IMG/VR virus record: IMGVR_UViG_3300023284_000226
Location: 1 to 34,357 of that record
Length of the DNA stretch: 34,357 nucleotides
From: a virus
Direction: 5' to 3' (one strand)
Part shown: piece after piece, positions 23,701 to 30,591 of the stretch
Layout of the letters: every line of letters begins with the position of its first letter
Numbering within the stretch: the first letter of the stretch is position 1
The notes under the pieces: generated by a model
Seen by the model: only the letters and a program-made list of their open reading frames with translations
The model's database searches: none
What the model was told of the DNA's origin: nothing
Made by a program: the position numbers and the translations under genes

Positions 23701-24037
23701 CCCGTGGGTGAGAGAGCATGTCTTCGGTGCAGACCTGGGTAATCGTCCGGCCATCCCCGAGAACCAACGAGGCGCGTGGGAGAGGTGGTTCCGGTTCCTT
23801 AGTGGTGTCCGTCTAGCAGACATGGACGTGGGCACCGCCCGCGCCATCGAGAGAAGCATGTCAGATAACGCAATGACCGGATACCGTGGTCTCCTCCGAG
23901 ACAATATACGTGACGGTAATAAAGCCGAGGAGAACAGGCTCCGTAAAGTGATAGAGGAGCTGAATGAAAAGCGTAGATCCATAGGCGGTACAGCCTTACC
24001 TGAAGAGGACGAGTTCACACCTGGAGGAGTACAATAA
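20708..24037 (+). CDS. Giant internal virion/DNA-ejection protein at the gp16 position, 1109 aa
   Basis: This is the longest gene of the window. Residues ~130-165 form a Gly-rich hydrophobic region ([32 protein letters not shown]). Residues ~170-420 are helical. A conserved-looking block at ~640-690 ([36 protein letters not shown]) and another at ~790-840 ([43 protein letters not shown]) occur in large internal or ejection proteins of uncultured podoviruses. It lies at the P22 gene 16 position and is nearly twice as long as P22 gp16 (609). Expected role: membrane-channel component for DNA entry. No lysozyme motif is visible. Palindrome copy 5 is at 21311-21323. Confidence 0.75.
   Translation: [1109 protein letters not shown]
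21311..21323. repeat. Dispersed palindrome copy 5, CGTAGAGTCTACA
   Basis: Perfect 11-base core, first outer base C instead of T. Frame AGA GTC TAC in the giant internal protein gene. Confidence 0.75.
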
Positions 24038-24600
24038 TGCCGCAGTCTTTTACCCTGTCCCCGGTCCCACGTCAGCAGTTCCTAGATGCCAACGGCGCAC
24101 CCTTGTCCGGTGGGAAGATCACCACCTATCTAGCAGGCACCGTGAACAAACAGGCCACCTATGCAGATTCACTCGGGGTAGAGAACGCGAACCCTATAAT
24201 CCTCGACTCTGCCGGTCGGGCCACCATCTTCCTCGGTGCATTCGCGTACCGCTTCGAGGTCGCGGACTCTACCGGAGCGGCAGTCTACACCCAGGACAAC
24301 ATCTTTGACGCGCACCTCGTAGATGCCACGACGTTCATATCTCGTATCAAGGGATCGGCCACTCTGAACTTCCCATCGACCGCTACCCAAACCAGCGCCG
24401 ATCTTACAATGGTGGTCACGGGAGCGGTGTTGGGAGACTACGTAATCGTGGCTCCTCCTCTGGGCTCGTTCATTACAGACACCCTGTATACCGCCCATGT
24501 CTCCTTAGCCGATCAGGTCACCGTCCGGTTCCATAACTATTCAACCGCTGCACAGAACCCGGCATCGGGTATCTTCAAGGTCTCGGTGATCGCACAGTAA
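24037..24600 (+). CDS. Tailspike/fibre head-binding-type protein, 187 aa
   Basis: The first ~90 residues show the pattern of phage head-binding domains: RQQFLDANGAPLSGGKITTYLAGTVNKQATYAD, NPIILDSAGRATIFLGAFAYRFEVADSTGAAVYTQDN. Such domains dock tailspikes or fibres on the particle (NG-x-PL-x-GG, Y-x-AGT, TY-x-D, NP-x-LD-x-xGRA). The C-terminal ~90 residues are beta-rich (STATQTSADLTMVVTGAVLGDYVIVAPP) and resemble small tip domains. No enzymatic beta-helix is present in this protein, so it may be an adaptor on which longer receptor proteins are carried. The ATG overlaps the preceding stop (TAATG). Confidence 0.75.
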   Translation: MPQSFTLSPVPRQQFLDANGAPLSGGKITTYLAGTVNKQATYADSLGVENANPIILDSAGRATIFLGAFAYRFEVADSTGAAVYTQDNIFDAHLVDATTFISRIKGSATLNFPSTATQTSADLTMVVTGAVLGDYVIVAPPLGSFITDTLYTAHVSLADQVTVRFHNYSTAAQNPASGIFKVSVIAQ

Positions 24601-24628
24601 ATAGAGTCCTCTCAAAAGGAGAACCGTA

Positions 24629-25006
24629 ATGTCATGGCTTAAAAGGGTTGGTCTGATCGCGCTCCAAGTGACGGGTATACTAGCGGTGTTCCAGCCCATC
24701 ATTGCAGCCCAGAGTGAGGGAGCAGGTAAGGCTGTATCAACGAGTCTCAACTTCGCAGAGAAGATCATCTCGATCATCATGCAGGTTGAGATCATCGGTG
24801 CGGCAATGAGCCTGACGGGTTCCAAGAAGCTGGCAGCAGCAGCACCCGCAGTCACGCAGGTAGTCTTATCGGATATTATTGCTGGCAAGAAGCTCCGAAA
24901 CAAGCCCTTGATGGTGGAGGGCGCTGTGGAATTGGCCTCGGCATTCGCCAAGATCCTGTCATCTATTGACGAGTCCGAGGTTACTGAGGAAGACATCAAA
25001 ACGTAG
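24629..25006 (+). CDS. Small hydrophobic/helical protein, 125 aa
   Basis: AAAAGGAG at 24615-24622 precedes the ATG. Residues ~8-28 (LIALQVTGILAVFQPIIAAQ) and ~45-65 (IISIIMQVEIIGAAMSLTG) are hydrophobic and could insert in the membrane. Residues ~68-125 are helical and end acidic (SSIDESEVTEEDIKT). It could be a holin-like or minor structural protein. No family is recognised. The next gene begins 10 bases later with a perfect ribosome site. Confidence 0.6.
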   Translation: MSWLKRVGLIALQVTGILAVFQPIIAAQSEGAGKAVSTSLNFAEKIISIIMQVEIIGAAMSLTGSKKLAAAAPAVTQVVLSDIIAGKKLRNKPLMVEGAVELASAFAKILSSIDESEVTEEDIKT

Positions 25007-25010
25007 GAGG
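25005..25010 (+). promoter_or_regulatory. Perfect Shine-Dalgarno site selecting a TTG start at 25017
   Basis: AGGAGG, within TAGGAGGTGA, lies six bases before TTG 25017 and overlaps the stop codon of the previous gene. No ATG in the frame is equally well placed, so TTG is taken as the start. Confidence 0.75.
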
Positions 25011-25016
25011 TGATTC

Positions 25017-25241
25017 TTGGATATTCTCACTAATGGGATTCCGTTATGGGCAGTTGCCGGTTACTTCTTCTTCATGGCACTGGTAGGTGCTATGCCCAAG
25101 CCGCCGGATGGTGGTTCGATGTGGTATCAGTTTGTCTACTCTTTCCTTCATATCCTGTCAGCAAACATCAAGCACGCCACGGATACGATTATTAAGAAGG
25201 ATAAGATTAAGAAGCCCAACGGCACTGGAGACGGCAAGTAG
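25017..25241 (+). CDS. Small membrane protein, holin candidate, 74 aa
   Basis: Start TTG with a perfect upstream AGGAGGTGA. Residues ~8-26 (PLWAVAGYFFFMALVGAM) form a membrane segment, followed by KPPDGGSMWYQFVYSFLHILSANI, which may form a second, weaker segment, and a basic tail (KKDKIKKPNGTGDGK). Two helices and a positively charged C-terminus fit class II or III holins, and a P-PDGGS-xW-Y-xF-x-Y-x-FLH pattern is one I associate with short phage membrane proteins near fibre genes. No endolysin is next to it, so the holin call is tentative. Confidence 0.6.
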   Translation: MDILTNGIPLWAVAGYFFFMALVGAMPKPPDGGSMWYQFVYSFLHILSANIKHATDTIIKKDKIKKPNGTGDGK

Positions 25242-25703
25242 ATGGCCAGTGGTATGACCAATCGTGGCAGGTTCCGTATGGAGGAAGGTTACTTCCAGCG
25301 ACAGAGCCTACCCCTGTCATTCCACATCGCTCTGGTCACTAACCTCAACGTCCCTGATGACGATACCAACCTGCTATCCGATCTCGATGAGATCGCCGCA
25401 GGCAATGGGTACATTGCAGGCGGTGAGATACTCACCCCTGGAACCGTAGACTTCCCCACGGCGACCGAGGATGACGTGAATGACAGAGCCGTACTGACCA
25501 TCAGAGACATAATATGGACAGCCACTCTAGGCCCCATACCCTTCTCGGGATTGGGTGCGAGCTACTCTGTCCTTCTTGACGACAACGCAGTGGTTGGAAG
25601 TCGAGACGTGTTGGCATGGTTCGATCTATCCGGTCCAAGGTCTGTACTCGAAGGTGCCCCATTGACAGTCTCAGGGATGGCCTTGAGACTCAAGAAGTTA
25701 TAG
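25242..25703 (+). CDS. Predicted virion protein, beta-rich, 153 aa
   Basis: ATG 25242 directly follows the preceding stop. The protein opens with a basic segment (MASGMTNRGRFRMEEGYFQ), then LPLSFHIALVTNLNVPDDDTNLLSDLDEI, and later alternating strands (DDVNDRAVLTIRDIIWTATLGPIPFSG; SYSVLLDDNAVVGSRDVLAWFDLSG). The pattern, with RG-x-F-R/K-x-L-x-G-x-F near the start and a final LEGAPLTVSGMALRL, matches my memory of small structural proteins of uncultured podoviruses. Its exact place in the particle is unknown. It is the last gene before a 117-base gap that holds a palindrome copy and two hairpins. Confidence 0.65.
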   Translation: MASGMTNRGRFRMEEGYFQRQSLPLSFHIALVTNLNVPDDDTNLLSDLDEIAAGNGYIAGGEILTPGTVDFPTATEDDVNDRAVLTIRDIIWTATLGPIPFSGLGASYSVLLDDNAVVGSRDVLAWFDLSGPRSVLEGAPLTVSGMALRLKKL

Positions 25704-25708
25704 GAATC

Positions 25709-25721
25709 TGTAGAGTCTACA
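25709..25721. repeat. Dispersed palindrome copy 6, TGTAGAGTCTACA, between genes
   Basis: A perfect copy and the only one outside a gene, five bases after the stop at 25703 and about 100 bases before the next gene. This placement would suit an operator or other protein-binding site. Confidence 0.8.
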
Positions 25722-25746
25722 AGTTCTCCCTCTTTCTAGGGGGATA

Positions 25747-25769
25747 CGATATAGCGGAGTGCTGTATCG
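25747..25769 (+). other. Intergenic hairpin
   Basis: CGATATAGC (25747-25755) pairs with GCTGTATCG (25761-25769), nine pairs including one G-U, around a GGAGT loop. No U-run follows. It may be an attenuator or part of a leader structure. Confidence 0.5.
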
Positions 25770-25782
25770 AGTTACTCACAAC

Positions 25783-25800
25783 GGGGGCTTCGGTCCTCTT
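25783..25800 (+). terminator. UUCG-loop hairpin, weak terminator candidate
   Basis: GGGGGC-TTCG-GTCCTC forms a six-pair stem with two G-U pairs closed by a stable C(UUCG)G loop, followed by only TT. It lies 20 bases before the next gene. Confidence 0.45.
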
Positions 25801-25820
25801 AACGTAAAGGAGAACAACTA

Positions 25821-26276
25821 ATGCCGAAGTATGCAGCAGACGGACAAGCAGCGAACACCGCATCTACCTCCATCATGGGAGTGGATGCAGGTGCCACTGC
25901 TCGACGTGTAAAGGTCTATGACCTGATCGTCGGTTCGGATGCCACCCCGGCTGACAACGCAGCAGAGTACAACTTGCAGCGTTATACTGTCGATGGCACT
26001 CCGGGCACCGCAGTCGTTCCTAAGCCTCTGGACTTTGCAGATCCAGCAGCTCTAGCCGATGCGGGTGAGGGGGTCTACACCATTGAACCCACCTACACTG
26101 CTGATGAGATCATGCTCAACTGGTCTCAGAACCAGCGTGCGACATTCCGCTGGGTAGCAGCCCCAGGTGGCGAGATCGTGTGTCCCGCAACCGCCGACTC
26201 CGGTGTGGGCGTCCAGTCCATCACCGTGGCCGGTGCCGCAGTTAACACTACCTCTCAAATTCACTTCGAGGAGTGA
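25821..26276 (+). CDS. Predicted virion decoration-like protein, 151 aa
   Basis: AAAGGAG at 25807-25813 precedes the ATG. The protein (YAADGQAANTASTSIMGVDAGATARRVKVYDLIVGSDATPADNAAEYNLQRYTVDGTPGTAVVPKPLD) has the composition of a small beta-sandwich. The motif (R)V-K-V-Y-D-L-I-x-G-S-x-A-T-P-A-D-N-A-x-x-Y/x-x-x-R-x-T are positions I recall from abundant structural proteins of uncultured tailed phages. The closing block QRATFRWVAAPGGEIVCPATADSGVGVQ supports the same group. It is probably an external particle protein. The next gene follows after 12 bases. Confidence 0.65.
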   Translation: MPKYAADGQAANTASTSIMGVDAGATARRVKVYDLIVGSDATPADNAAEYNLQRYTVDGTPGTAVVPKPLDFADPAALADAGEGVYTIEPTYTADEIMLNWSQNQRATFRWVAAPGGEIVCPATADSGVGVQSITVAGAAVNTTSQIHFEE

Positions 26277-26288
26277 GGGAGGTTTTTA

Positions 26289-26603
26289 GTGGCCCTGGAG
26301 CAAGTCCCTTCCTATGAACGGACGGGTTGCCCAGCGTGTGCCAAGTTCCCCGAACCTATCACAACAGATAAGGGGAACTTGGTTGCACGCTGTACTAACT
26401 GTGAGGAGCAGATGACTAAACCTGCTCCTGCCAGTGGCTTCCAATCTCCGATCATCCATCACCACCACTTCCGTATGACAGAAGGCAGGCAGTCGATGAC
26501 GGTCGTGTGCCCTGCTGTCTGTGCGAAGTGTTACCTCGAACAATTCCTATTGAAGTACCCGGATGCTAAACCACCGGATTTCGAGAAACAGCAAGAATAC
26601 TAA
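26289..26603 (+). CDS. Zinc-ribbon-like small protein, 104 aa
   Basis: Start GTG 26289 with GGGAGG upstream at 26277-26282. Four Cys knuckles can be seen: CPAC (residues 14-17), CTNC (35-38) and, near the C-terminus, CPAVCAKC plus the HHHH run at about 56-59. The first two pairs form a classic zinc ribbon. The position next to another Cys/His-rich gene (26603-26935) suggests related roles. Function unknown; virion location is possible but unproven. Confidence 0.6.
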   Translation: MALEQVPSYERTGCPACAKFPEPITTDKGNLVARCTNCEEQMTKPAPASGFQSPIIHHHHFRMTEGRQSMTVVCPAVCAKCYLEQFLLKYPDAKPPDFEKQQEY

Positions 26604-26935
26604 TGCCCGTCCACAAAGAAGGCGTTCAACGTCTTGGCAGACGTAAATCCATAGAGTTCTACTCCGAAGCAAAGTCACCTCTCTCTACCGGGAGCCGCCG
26701 ATCCAACGGCGCGTTCCTGGTGGATGGCGTGCAAGTCGCCGACACGATGCAGTGTGTCCATGGAGGAGAGCACTTCCCTTACGTCAGGGGGAGTGGCACC
26801 GAGCGTAGCTTCTGTCTGAAGTGCAACGGGATCACCTGTGGTCACCCTATGCACTCGGAATGCGTCCCGTTCGAGCAACGTCTTCTAGACGTGGAATCCG
26901 GTAAGCGATCCAACTTCAAAGATCCGGGACACTAA
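26603..26935 (+). CDS. Cys/His-rich zinc-binding protein, 110 aa
   Basis: The middle and end hold CVHGGEHFPYVRGSGTERSFC-LKCNGITCGHPMHSECVPFEQRL. The spacing (C-x-H-GG-x-HF, then RG-SG-x-x-R-x-FC-x-x-C-G/N-G-x-x-CG-x-x-C-x-x-C-x-PFE) is one I recognise from proteins found in many uncultured podoviruses next to fibre genes. It likely binds one or two zinc ions. Function is unknown. The ATG overlaps the previous stop (TAATG). Confidence 0.7.
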   Translation: MPVHKEGVQRLGRRKSIEFYSEAKSPLSTGSRRSNGAFLVDGVQVADTMQCVHGGEHFPYVRGSGTERSFCLKCNGITCGHPMHSECVPFEQRLLDVESGKRSNFKDPGH

Positions 26936-26945
26936 GGGGGTACAC

Positions 26946-27539
26946 ATGCCAGATCCCGCGTGGACGTTCGAATACAACATGAGTCAGTCACCGGCACAGA
27001 ATAACTTTACAGAACGGCTTATCCGCAGTCCCGTTGTCACCTATCAAACTTCCGGCAATCCAGCGAACAGACGTATCGAAGTGGACTCGACAAACGGAGA
27101 CGCGATCTGGCTTTCCTCCACAGTGCCCTCCTTGGATCTATCTCTTGGAACGACAATGGAATGGCTCGCTTCAGTAAATGGTCCTGTGTTCGGTGATATA
27201 GGAGTTGAATTGAGATTCGGTGATCGTGCAGCATCGGTCGTGGCCTATCCCGATGCAATCGATTGGATCATCAATGGTCAGGGACCACAACCCCCAGATG
27301 TGTCACCGATTCCAACACCTAATAATGGAGGCGACGTTCTCTGGAGGCTGCTTTTGAATCCCTCCCCAAACCCTACTATGGAGGTCTACAGAGCTGGCGT
27401 CCAAGTCATTGCACCACTCTCTGTTCCACTGTCTAGTACACACCCGTTTGAACAGATACTATTTTTCTGCGAAGGCGGTGCCACGGGGATCTTTAGAGAG
27501 CTGAAGATTTTCTTGGCCGGAGCCGTTGTACCGGGTTAA
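26946..27539 (+). CDS. Beta-sandwich (lectin-like) protein, 197 aa
   Basis: GGGGG precedes ATG 26946. The protein alternates strands throughout (TFEYNMSQSPAQNNFTERLIRSPVVTYQT; RRIEVDSTNGDAIWLSS; TTMEWLASVNGPVFGDIGVELRFGDRAASVVAY; MEVYRAGVQVI), ending in FEQILFFCEGGATGIFRELKIFLAGA. The order of strands resembles jelly-roll lectin-like modules, which here may bind host glycans. There is no signal peptide. The identity is inferred from pattern only. Confidence 0.55.
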   Translation: MPDPAWTFEYNMSQSPAQNNFTERLIRSPVVTYQTSGNPANRRIEVDSTNGDAIWLSSTVPSLDLSLGTTMEWLASVNGPVFGDIGVELRFGDRAASVVAYPDAIDWIINGQGPQPPDVSPIPTPNNGGDVLWRLLLNPSPNPTMEVYRAGVQVIAPLSVPLSSTHPFEQILFFCEGGATGIFRELKIFLAGAVVPG

Positions 27540-27541
27540 TT

Positions 27542-28696
27542 ATGTCAGTCGTAGCAATAGCAGGATGGGAAGACACGTTTGACCTGGAACATCTGATCGA
27601 TGCGGGCACTCCCGTAATAAGCACTTCCATTACGGCAAATGGCAGCAGGGGATCTATTTTACTCGATTCCGCGAGTGCCATTCATATTCGTGGACGTGGG
27701 GACGATGGGGAAGCAACAAATGTAGTTTTCGATGATGTTGACCAGTATTTCAGTATTTATTTTAGGCTTGCCGGTGCGGTTACCACAAGTGAGATGCAGT
27801 GGGCACAGTCGCGTGATAAGGATGGTGTCAACGCTCTTTTTGATCTGTTTTTCGATACCAGTGAACGACTCTTACTCAAGGATGCAGATGATACGACGAT
27901 TTTTACCTCATCGAATAGCTATAACGATTCTAAGTTTCACTGGTTCAAGCTTAGAGTTGAAGCTGGCGCATCTGGCAACTGGAGTGTCGATATTGACGAT
28001 GGGTTGGATACCGGCAGTGGAACTTCTAATTTTAATTCTGTCAATCATGGGTTTTTGTCACTCTCTGGAAGTGCGAACGGAGAGGTCTATATTGATGATC
28101 TACTAATTGACAATGCAGCCTTTCCAACAAAGCCTTATAGCATCCGGCAAAAACTCGTAGGTGGTGATGGCAATTACACGGATTGGACTGCATCTTCAGG
28201 TACACGTTGGGAGACGAACGATGAGGTCGCTTCTGATGATGAGACGACCCATATAACGGAGTCGGATGACCCAGGTCGTAACAGTTTTACTTTAGAAGAC
28301 GCTGGTGCGGCAGGTTACGTTGAGATTGGCACAGGGCCGCTGTTTGTCTACTGGTGTATGAAGGGACGGAAGTTCACAAATCCTGATACCACGGTCAGAC
28401 CATTCTTGCGGCAAGATAGTTCGGATAGTGATGAAGCTGATGCGAACTTCAACAACAGCGCAACCTATCACCCTCTATGTTATCCGAAACCAAACGACCC
28501 TCAAAGTGGATCACCTTGGACGTGGGCTGAACTCGACTCAGTTGAACTTGGAATCCTACACAATCAGGGGCAGACTCGTGAAGTTCGACTAACTAAGACG
28601 TGTCTCATGGTAGCCTATGAACTTTTCTCTGACCTTAGCTGGAACCCACGGACTAACGAGCCGGTTCAACAGAAGATCGGTGTCGTGTCATATTAG
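27542..28696 (+). CDS. Jelly-roll/concanavalin-like receptor-binding protein candidate, 384 aa
   Basis: Residues ~5-200 look like a concanavalin-like jelly roll: AGWEDTFDLEHLI, YFSIYFRLAGAVTTSEM, ALFDLFFDTSERLLLKDADDTTIF, FHWFKLRVEAGASGNWSVDIDDG, GEVYIDDLLIDNAAF. This is the usual string of strands in such domains (W-F-x-V-R-V ... V-x-V-D ... V-Y-I-D-D-I-x-V). Residues ~205-384 form a second beta-rich domain. Third codon positions are visibly more AT-rich than in the head genes, suggesting that this gene came from elsewhere. It is a plausible adhesin or fibre component. Confidence 0.6.
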   Translation: MSVVAIAGWEDTFDLEHLIDAGTPVISTSITANGSRGSILLDSASAIHIRGRGDDGEATNVVFDDVDQYFSIYFRLAGAVTTSEMQWAQSRDKDGVNALFDLFFDTSERLLLKDADDTTIFTSSNSYNDSKFHWFKLRVEAGASGNWSVDIDDGLDTGSGTSNFNSVNHGFLSLSGSANGEVYIDDLLIDNAAFPTKPYSIRQKLVGGDGNYTDWTASSGTRWETNDEVASDDETTHITESDDPGRNSFTLEDAGAAGYVEIGTGPLFVYWCMKGRKFTNPDTTVRPFLRQDSSDSDEADANFNNSATYHPLCYPKPNDPQSGSPWTWAELDSVELGILHNQGQTREVRLTKTCLMVAYELFSDLSWNPRTNEPVQQKIGVVSY

Positions 28697-28707
28697 GAGA
28701 CCATCCT

Positions 28708-30591
28708 ATGACAATGACTGTGAACAGTCTTATCTTAGTTCTTCTTATCTCTATTCTGACCACGCCCGTATATGCCCAGATGGAGTACTACGTTGACAAG
28801 ACGGCTTCCGGGGCATCGAACTCCAACGACGGTCTATTCATGACGGACATGGGTGGTGGTATGGGACCGTGGCTGACCATTGGCCAGTGCAATGCGGAAC
28901 CAATCATGGCGGGTGACAACTGCAATGTTTTAGACGGTGAGTACGATGAGGCGGTGTCGATCACGATAGACGGGTTGGTGGCGTCTCGGATTCAATATTT
29001 GGCTACAACGGGAGTGGAAGCGCGGGAGTTTTTGCTAACGGGAGATTACGTCACCATCAATAATTTCATCATTACGAACGTTGGCATGACGCCTGATTTT
29101 TCCCGCAGTGTCGATATTACGGTAGCGGCCTTGGTGCCCCACATCACGAACAACACGTTTCAGCACACATCCAGCGCGTGTCTTCGGACGGCAGCAGATG
29201 ACACCATAATTCGGGGAAACACGATGTCGTATTGTGGAGAGCACAACAGCATCTTCGGGACTGACATTACGAGTTTCACCGTGACGGCTGGTGTAGACGA
29301 TCAGGTGACTTACAACGTGGAAGGTGGGATGAATGACACGATTACGTTACCTGCTGGAGCTGTCGGTGCTGCCCAACGTGCTGCTTTTAAAACGACGGTC
29401 GATGCTCTGTTGACCGGCGCAACGATAGAGTTTGGCGGGTTCGGCAATTTTGAGCTGCGGTCGAGCCAAGCAGGTCCGTCGTCTGACATTGAATTGGTTG
29501 CGGTGGCAAACGACGGCTACGCGCACTTCGGGTGGACTGTAGGTGATGGCGTGATGCAGGGTGTCCTTGTTGCTATCCAGAGCGATGGTTCTGGGGTATC
29601 CGGCGTTCTCGTGGAAGACAACACCCTCAGTTTTATCAGCGACTTCTCTCAAAATAGTGGGGGGGATAATCGATGGACGTACAGGAACAATATATGGGGT
29701 CCGAACGAGTCTCAGACCGCAGTCCACAATGATTTCATGCAGGCTGGAAGCAACGTAACTGAATTTTTAGTCGAAGGCAACACGATTACGACTCAGAGCG
29801 GCGGTGATAATCACCTGTCCTTGTGGCAGCAGACTTCAGAAGACCACTTCATCTGGCGCTATAACGAGACGTTTCTGAGCAAGGGGACAGTAGGATGTGA
29901 CCGAAACAATGATACAAACGGCGACCCCGGCTGTTATATGTACAACAACACATACTTCAATTCCGGCGATTTCATGAGTGCCAACGAACGAAATTTGTTC
30001 ACGAACATGGCAGACAACAACTTCGGAGCTAACAATATCTTCTACAATTCCACGGCTTCGGGTGAAAGTCCCTACAGCACGGTCGGGGCCGATGTTGTTA
30101 AAGACTTTGATCTATGGTTTGCGGGTACAGGCGACCCCATAGAAACCAACGACGTGAACGCGGACCCATTGTTTGTGGATGGGCCGAATGGAAACTTCAA
30201 TCTAACACCGAGTTCGCCAGCAATTAACGCGGGAGGTCATTTGACGACGGTAGCTGTGGCGGACACCGGAAGTGGCACATCTCTTATTCTCAATGACGCC
30301 AATATGTTCCAAGACGGGTGGGGTGGAACAACTCCAGACATGATTGCCGTTGGAACTGTTACGAATACAGTGGCGATCATTTCTATAGTTTACGCGACCA
30401 ACACAATCATGATAGCGAGCGGCATTTCACGCTCTGACGGTGAGAACGTATGGTTGAAGGCCAAGTCTGATGGTGAGGTAGTGTTGAATGGGGCCGCGCC
30501 CGACATCGGCGCGTTTGAGTCAGGGGCAGGGCTTACCGCTGTGGCCCCTGGAGTATTTAGCAGCGTACTTTTTGGAGGAGCAGTGAGATGA
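28708..30591 (+). CDS. Secreted right-handed beta-helix protein, 627 aa
   Basis: Residues 1-23 are a signal peptide (hydrophobic SLILVLLISILTT, then PVYAQ). The mature protein starts YYVDKTASGASNSNDGL and has the DG-Y-E/D...I-x-I...Y-x-x-I-x-N-F-x-I rungs of parallel beta-helix proteins (TGDYVTINNFIITN; ITNNTF; IIRGNTMSYC; EGNTIT). It closes with DPLFVDGPNGNFNLTPSSPAINAGGH, typical of pectate-lyase-like folds. Such folds are used by tailspikes to bind or cut polysaccharide. Catalytic residues cannot be assigned. AGGAG lies upstream of ATG 28708. The gene is AT-rich like its neighbour. A signal peptide on a would-be spike is odd. Confidence 0.75.
   Translation: MTMTVNSLILVLLISILTTPVYAQMEYYVDKTASGASNSNDGLFMTDMGGGMGPWLTIGQCNAEPIMAGDNCNVLDGEYDEAVSITIDGLVASRIQYLATTGVEAREFLLTGDYVTINNFIITNVGMTPDFSRSVDITVAALVPHITNNTFQHTSSACLRTAADDTIIRGNTMSYCGEHNSIFGTDITSFTVTAGVDDQVTYNVEGGMNDTITLPAGAVGAAQRAAFKTTVDALLTGATIEFGGFGNFELRSSQAGPSSDIELVAVANDGYAHFGWTVGDGVMQGVLVAIQSDGSGVSGVLVEDNTLSFISDFSQNSGGDNRWTYRNNIWGPNESQTAVHNDFMQAGSNVTEFLVEGNTITTQSGGDNHLSLWQQTSEDHFIWRYNETFLSKGTVGCDRNNDTNGDPGCYMYNNTYFNSGDFMSANERNLFTNMADNNFGANNIFYNSTASGESPYSTVGADVVKDFDLWFAGTGDPIETNDVNADPLFVDGPNGNFNLTPSSPAINAGGHLTTVAVADTGSGTSLILNDANMFQDGWGGTTPDMIAVGTVTNTVAIISIVYATNTIMIASGISRSDGENVWLKAKSDGEVVLNGAAPDIGAFESGAGLTAVAPGVFSSVLFGGAVR

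Noticed and set aside
25616-25807. 63-residue frame spanning the end of the 25242 gene and the intergenic gap
   Set aside because: It runs over a palindrome copy and two hairpins, starts inside another gene and has no ribosome site; read as non-coding.
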